Source of the DNA: Spirosoma montaniterrae
GTDB lineage: Bacteria > Bacteroidota > Bacteroidia > Cytophagales > Spirosomataceae
Assembly: GCF_001988955.1 (NCBI RefSeq)
Contig: NZ_CP014263.1
Span: 930,001-994,000, forward strand
Reading direction: 5' to 3'
Length of the DNA stretch: 64,000 nt
The notes under the pieces are model-generated. The model searched no databases. It had not been told where the DNA came from and worked only from the letters and a program-made list of their open reading frames with translations. The position numbers and the translations under genes are program-made. Below are positions 60,377 through 64,000 of the stretch, one piece after another; position 1 is the stretch's first letter, and each line of letters begins with the position of its first letter.

Positions 60377-62614
60377 TTACAGCTTAACCTCCTCTATCCT
60401 AAATGGTTGCTTGTAAAACCGCTTGCCAGTGGTTTTGTACAGTGCGTTGGCAACGGCCCCGAACACGGGCGGGAATGGCGGCTCGCCGAGTCCGGTTGGG
60501 TCGATGTCGTTCTGTACGAAATGCACCTCAATTTTCTTCGGAGCTTCGTTATGCCGGATCATGCGGTATTGGTCGAAGTTGGTTTGGCCCGATACGCCGT
60601 CTTTGTGCGTCAGCCCACCGTACAGCGCGTTGCCGATGCCATCCACAACCGCCCCTTCGACCATGTTGATGGCCGCATCAGGGTTGATGACAATGCCGCA
60701 ATCGACCGCGCTGAACGCCTGTTCAACGTAGGGTTGCCCGTCGCGCAGGGTCATCTCTACTACGTGGGCCGCGTAGGCGTTGTGGCAGAAATAAGCCGCT
60801 ACGCCCCGGTTCTTCGCCTTGTTTTCGGGTTTGTCCCAGCCCGATTTTTCGCGCAGCAACGTCAGTACCCCGGCGTAGCGGTCGGCGTCGTAGTCGTTGT
60901 TTTTGCCGACGGGGTTTTCTTTGGCCCGTTTCAGCAGGTCGAGCCGGAGTTGAATGGGGTCTTTTCCCATCATCTCGGCCAGTTCGTCTAAGAACGACTG
61001 TTCGGCGGCTGCGTTGAAGTTGGAACGTGGTGCCCGGAATGCCCCAATCGTGATGTTCGACGGAATCTCCCAGCTTTCGGCTAAGTAATTGTCTACGGCC
61101 CCTGCCGGGAAGCGGTTGGCATGAACCGGATTTTCGGGAATACCCCCGCCCCGGACGTGGAAGCCGATCAGATTCTTATTGGCATCGAGCGCGGCCCGGT
61201 ACGTAGCGGTGTACATGGGCCGGTAGATGCCATACGTCATATCATCCTCGCGGGTATACACGAGTTTGACCGGAGCCTTCACCTGCCGCGAGATCACGCC
61301 CGCTTCGACCATATAATGCGGATAGGCCCTACGACCGAAGCCTCCGCCCATGCGCGTCATCTGAATGTCAAGTTTGTCTTTGGAAATCCCAAAGCGGTTC
61401 GCCAGCGTTTCTTCGGCCAGACCCGGTGCCTGCAACGGCCCCACGAACAAGGCTTTGTCCGCCGTTACGTGGGCGAAGCAGTTCATAGGTTCCATACAGT
61501 TGTGGGCCAGAAACGGGGCCGTATAGGTACGTTCCAGAATCTGCGCGGCCCCTTTGAACGCCGTTTCGGGGTCGCCGTCTTTGCGGAGCTGGGTGGCGGG
61601 TTGTTTGGCCCGTTCCTGCATTTTCTCGAACTGGGCAGCGGTGGTTGCCAAACCGGCGGGCATCAACTCCTCGCGTTTGTTGCCGCGCATGTTGACCATC
61701 TCTTTGAAATCGGTCATCGGCTCCCAGTTCACTTTCAGCTTTTTGCGGGCGTTCATCACCTCCCAGGTGCTATTGCCCACCACGGCCACCAGCTCATTAA
61801 AGGTGCGGGTCTCGAACATACCCCGTTCGGTGCCATCTTCAAATACCTTGAACGAGAAAACAGCTTTGATGCCCGGCATTTTCAGTACCTGAGCCGCATC
61901 GAACGATTTCAGTTTCATGCCAAATGCGGGCGGGTGCTGTACCATCGCAACGAGCATTCCTTCGGTCTGGTAATCAATACCAAACAAGGGTTTGCCCGTT
62001 ACGACCTTTTTGCCTTCTACGTTTTTCTGCGACTTCCGAACCACCGAGAAGTCTTTCGGAGCTTTGAGTTTCACGTCTTTCGGCACGGCTACCGTAGCGG
62101 CTTTGGACGCCATCTCGCCATACGTGGCCGATTTGCCGCTGCTGTGACTCAGCACCCCCGCTTTGGTCGTTACTTCGTCAACCGGAACGCCCCACGTCTG
62201 AGCAGCGGCTTCGCGGAGCATCTGCCGGGCCGAGGCTCCGGCCTGACGTAGCGGTTTCCAGTACGCCCGCACCGACTGACTACCGCCCGTAAACTGAAAA
62301 CCGTATTTGACACCATCGTGCGGGGCCATCTCGACCACCACGTTCTTCCAGTCGGCATCGAGTTCTTCGGCGGTAATCATAGGCAACGAAGTCATCACGT
62401 TCTGCCCGAATTCAGGATTCGGACACATCAGTTTGATTACGTTGTCGGGCGTGATACGGATATAGCCGTTTAATTCCTGCCACGCATCAGCGAGCGTTTC
62501 TATTTTATCGGCGGCCTGCGCTTTAGCCATCCAGCTAAAACTCAGCAACAGTCCGCCCCCGGCCAGAGCCGACGATTTGAGGAACGAACGCCTATTGAGG
62601 GTTGTCTTTTTCAT
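60377..62614 (-). CDS. Molybdopterin-binding large subunit, IorB-like (xanthine oxidase family)
   Basis: From the ATG at 62614, 745 residues. A twin-arginine signal (LNRRSFLKSSALAGGGLLLSF) shows export after folding. The body follows the isoquinoline 1-oxidoreductase beta-subunit pattern: NPEFGQNVMTSLPMITAEELDADWKNV, GGSQSVRAYWKPLRQAGASAR, GKPLFGIDYQ, RTYTAPFLAHNCMEPMNCFA, RMGGGFGRRAYPHYMVEAG, GAFRAPRSNFNAAAEQSFLDELA and GLGEPPFPPVFGAVANA with the catalytic Glu. It hydroxylates N-heterocycles or oxidises aldehydes with a molybdenum cytosine dinucleotide cofactor. The iron-sulfur partner is the gene upstream at 62750; a palindromic repeat separates them. Confidence 0.9.
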   Translation of the reverse strand: MKKTTLNRRSFLKSSALAGGGLLLSFSWMAKAQAADKIETLADAWQELNGYIRITPDNVIKLMCPNPEFGQNVMTSLPMITAEELDADWKNVVVEMAPHDGVKYGFQFTGGSQSVRAYWKPLRQAGASARQMLREAAAQTWGVPVDEVTTKAGVLSHSSGKSATYGEMASKAATVAVPKDVKLKAPKDFSVVRKSQKNVEGKKVVTGKPLFGIDYQTEGMLVAMVQHPPAFGMKLKSFDAAQVLKMPGIKAVFSFKVFEDGTERGMFETRTFNELVAVVGNSTWEVMNARKKLKVNWEPMTDFKEMVNMRGNKREELMPAGLATTAAQFEKMQERAKQPATQLRKDGDPETAFKGAAQILERTYTAPFLAHNCMEPMNCFAHVTADKALFVGPLQAPGLAEETLANRFGISKDKLDIQMTRMGGGFGRRAYPHYMVEAGVISRQVKAPVKLVYTREDDMTYGIYRPMYTATYRAALDANKNLIGFHVRGGGIPENPVHANRFPAGAVDNYLAESWEIPSNITIGAFRAPRSNFNAAAEQSFLDELAEMMGKDPIQLRLDLLKRAKENPVGKNNDYDADRYAGVLTLLREKSGWDKPENKAKNRGVAAYFCHNAYAAHVVEMTLRDGQPYVEQAFSAVDCGIVINPDAAINMVEGAVVDGIGNALYGGLTHKDGVSGQTNFDQYRMIRHNEAPKKIEVHFVQNDIDPTGLGEPPFPPVFGAVANALYKTTGKRFYKQPFRIEEVKL

Positions 62615-62627
62615 GGTCTGTGAGACC

Positions 62628-62747
62628 CCACCCCAACCCCTCCCCGTTAGGGAGGGACGAGTAGAAAATTCTATCCCCAAAGCTAACTGTTGGTACGGAA
62701 GGCCGACGATTAGCCCCTCACTAACGGGGAGGGGTTGGGGTGGGGTT
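62628..62747. repeat. CCCCACCCC palindrome inside the IorAB-like operon
   Basis: Left arm ACCCCACCCCAACCCCTCCC and right arm (complement) ending at 62747 are perfect inverted repeats over more than 20 bp, with inner TTAGGGAGGG and CCTCACTAA segments. It lies between the two subunit genes. The same outer motif makes up the element at 31473-31798. Confidence 0.85.
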
Positions 62748-62749
62748 AT

Positions 62750-63202
62750 TTATTTCGCGGCTGAATGAATAGCTTCTTTAATCCGTAGGTACGTTCCGCA
62801 ACGGCAGATGTTGCCGCTCATCGCATTGTCGATATCCTCGTCGGTGGGCTTTGGATTCGTTTTAAGCAAACTCACCGCGCTCATAATCTGCCCCGCCTGG
62901 CAGTAGCCGCACTGCGCTACGTCGTGGTCGAGCCAGGCTTTCTGTACGGGATGGTCGCCGTTTGCCGACAAGCCTTCGATGGTCGTGATTTCCTGATTCG
63001 CTATGGCCGAAAGAGGCAACTGACAGGAGCGCGTGGCGGTGCCGTTGAAGTGAACCGTGCAGGCCCCGCACTGCCCTACGCCACAGCCGTACTTGGTGCC
63101 TTTGAGGTTCAGCGTGTCGCGCAAGGCCCACAGCAGGGGCATTTGCGGGTCGGCATTCAGCGTTTGCCGCTTGCCGTTGAGTTTGAAGGTGATGGTTGCC
63201 AT
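62750..63202 (-). CDS. (2Fe-2S) small subunit of molybdenum hydroxylase, IorA-like
   Basis: A 150-residue iron-sulfur protein with two [2Fe-2S] clusters. The plant-type ferredoxin site is [20 protein letters not shown] ... SCQLPL, and the second, helical site is [15 protein letters not shown] ... [13 protein letters not shown]. It transfers electrons from the molybdenum subunit encoded just downstream. No signal peptide is present, so it is exported together with the Tat-carrying large subunit. The separation of the genes by a 135-bp palindrome may give unequal expression. Confidence 0.93.
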   Translation of the reverse strand: MATITFKLNGKRQTLNADPQMPLLWALRDTLNLKGTKYGCGVGQCGACTVHFNGTATRSCQLPLSAIANQEITTIEGLSANGDHPVQKAWLDHDVAQCGYCQAGQIMSAVSLLKTNPKPTDEDIDNAMSGNICRCGTYLRIKEAIHSAAK

Positions 63203-63211
63203 AAGGTTTGT

Positions 63212-63343
63212 TTAGTTGCCTACCCGGCTTTGCTCGACGGGCGTGTAACGGTCGCCAAAGATGTTGATTTGTGAAATCGTATCGCCCAGCAAAGGCTTCC
63301 AAGCAGTTGCGCCAGGCTAATTGTTGTTCCGTTCGTTTGCCAT
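63212..63343 (-). pseudogene. Short frame with an in-frame TAG, possible gene remnant
   Basis: Reading from an ATG at 63343: MANERNNN, a TAG, then PGATAWKPLLGDTISQ continuing INIFGDRYTPVEQSRVGN and TAA. The second part looks like genuine protein sequence (GDTISQINIFGDRY), yet no uninterrupted start exists. It could be the tail of a lost gene or a very small gene with a nonsense mutation. I do not recognise the family. The stop is 9 bp before the IorA-like start. Confidence 0.35.
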
Positions 63344-63503
63344 AACGTAATCCGTTTATTGACACAGTATTACGAAGACAAATCTCGCCTACTTTCTAAC
63401 GGAAAAATAATAAAAAACAAACAGAGACTTACGAATTTCAAACAGGAACTTTTGCCCAGTTGCCTTAAACACAGGCGGGTAGGCGGGTTCGCCCATACCG
63501 AAT

Positions 63504-63760
63504 CTACTTTTTCCTGTACACCTGTTTCCGATCTGCCACTTCAATCACCCTACAGTCAGAATGGTATCGTTGATTTCGTAAATAATGCGATAGGTACCAA
63601 CCCGAATGCGGTATGCTTCCACGTTGGTCAACTTGATATAGTTGTGAGGACGGGGATTCTGGGCTAACCCGGCAATGGCTGCTTTGATGGACGTGATTAG
63701 TTGCCTGTCGAGTTTTTTGAGCTGGCGAATGGCATATTCGGTGATGACAATCGTGTACAT
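63504..63760 (-). pseudogene. RelE/ParE-family toxin, 3' end frameshifted
   Basis: The 5' part (63545-63760) encodes MYTIVITEYAIRQLKKLDRQL, then KLTNVEAYRIRVGTYRIIYEI, the core of a RelE/ParE mRNA interferase or gyrase toxin. The frame then stops at VG. Adding one base to the CCC at 63548-63550 (GGG on the coding strand) continues it with VIEVADRKQVYRKK and TAG at 63504, the normal RelE ending with its catalytic-region Arg and Tyr. The repaired length is 85 residues. It is therefore an inactivated toxin or a homopolymer base-call error. The antitoxin gene ends one base upstream. Confidence 0.8.
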
Positions 63761-63970
63761 TCAGGAAATCTGATTGCTGTGGTGAGCCTCTATTTCCTGA
63801 AAAGCTTCATCGAATGGCACCGATTTTCCGCTTCTTTTTTTTGCTTTTTTATACGCGGCAATATCAGCCAACTCCTCGGCATCGGCCACTAATTTCTCGT
63901 ACTCTTTGACCGGTATCTGCACATAAAGCGGCTTACCCTGACTATCGGTGACGTAGTGAACGTGTAGCAT
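63761..63970 (-). CDS. Antitoxin of the RelE-like toxin
   Basis: From the ATG at 63970, 69 residues. The N-terminal part (MLHVHYVTDSQGKPLYVQIPVKEYEKLV) forms short strands and a helix like Phd/YefM- or RelB-type antitoxins, and the C-terminal part is a charged toxin-binding helix (IAAYKKAKKRSGKSVPFDEAFQEIEA). The SVPFDEAFQEIE ending is common in antitoxins of Bacteroidota RelE pairs. The stop codon directly precedes the toxin start (coordinates 63761/63760), the standard coupled arrangement. Confidence 0.8.
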   Translation of the reverse strand: MLHVHYVTDSQGKPLYVQIPVKEYEKLVADAEELADIAAYKKAKKRSGKSVPFDEAFQEIEAHHSNQIS

Positions 63971-64000
63971 GAGCGAAATTCTTTCTGTTAACAAATATAC

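Noticed and set aside
61121..62251. 376-codon frame antisense to the molybdenum subunit
   Set aside because: It is a shadow of the real gene, rich in His/Arg/Phe as antisense frames here tend to be.

Overview
The window reads as a chromosomal segment of a Bacteroidota bacterium. It most resembles Cytophagales of the Spirosoma/Fibrella type. Lineage markers visible in the sequence are a KdpD split into a soluble domain gene and a separate HAMP kinase, a Porin_10-type putative porin, BatB/BatC-like genes, paired YtxH proteins, a tmRNA whose tag reads GEYNYAMAA, and promoters of the TTTG-N19/20-TAnnTTTG type. Genes are dense on both strands. Many intergenic gaps hold long perfect or near-perfect hairpins, several of which belong to families with two copies inside this one window.

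Layout. 1-9.4 kb: the end of a Kdp sensor pair, a histone-deacetylase-family enzyme, an SDR, an Anabaena-sensory-rhodopsin-like (xenorhodopsin) gene with a 12-bp palindrome just before its start, a frameshifted saccharopine-dehydrogenase-family gene, two YtxH proteins, a membrane-anchored EEP-family hydrolase and a tiny membrane protein. 9.8-16.5 kb: a signalling block of a receiver, an NtrC-type activator, a PAS kinase, a second receiver and a receiver-PAS-kinase whose start needs a shift at an A8 tract. 16.7-20.1 kb: small stress and metal proteins, then a CobC-like phosphatase and a DUF6580 membrane protein. 20.1-29.3 kb: a large glucosidase with an SDR, bestrophin, UvsE, an FKBP isomerase and a thioredoxin-fold protein. 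29.4-36.2 kb: tmRNA, an AlbA_2 regulator, HemF, MenC, LpxK and a porin. 36.2-39.3 kb: a DUF1080 / GMC oxidoreductase / gluconate-dehydrogenase-subunit-3 cluster that fits 3-keto-glycoside chemistry. 39.3-42.8 kb: a RES-Xre toxin-antitoxin pair, FumC, and a DUF6932-like nucleotidyltransferase module inserted between fumC and its terminator. 42.8-57.3 kb: an alpha-glucan phosphorylase homologue lacking the cofactor lysine, Mqo, a DegP-like protease, CdaA, RNase Z, STAS, PurC, a thiolase and BatC/BatB. 57.4-64 kb: Ser, Pro and Arg tRNAs, an integrase remnant and a second copy of the nucleotidyltransferase module, an aldo/keto reductase, an IorAB-like molybdenum hydroxylase, and a RelE/antitoxin pair.

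The strongest candidate for an undescribed system is the two-gene module found at 41.9-42.6 kb and 58.1-58.9 kb. It pairs a nucleotidyltransferase-fold protein (GS...DxD...D) with a small, probably helical partner 3 nt downstream. Each copy sits at a typical integration target. One is directly 3' of fumC, with a decayed duplicate of the fumC end on its far side. The other is next to tRNA-Arg with a decayed tyrosine-integrase tail.

A caution for the reader: at least four genes are each restored by adding one base to a homopolymer (6537-6539, 15038-15045, 42170-42171, 63548-63550). This could be systematic undercalling in the assembly, genuine decay, or in the A8 case programmed slippage. All functional calls come from reading the sequence; no database search was run.
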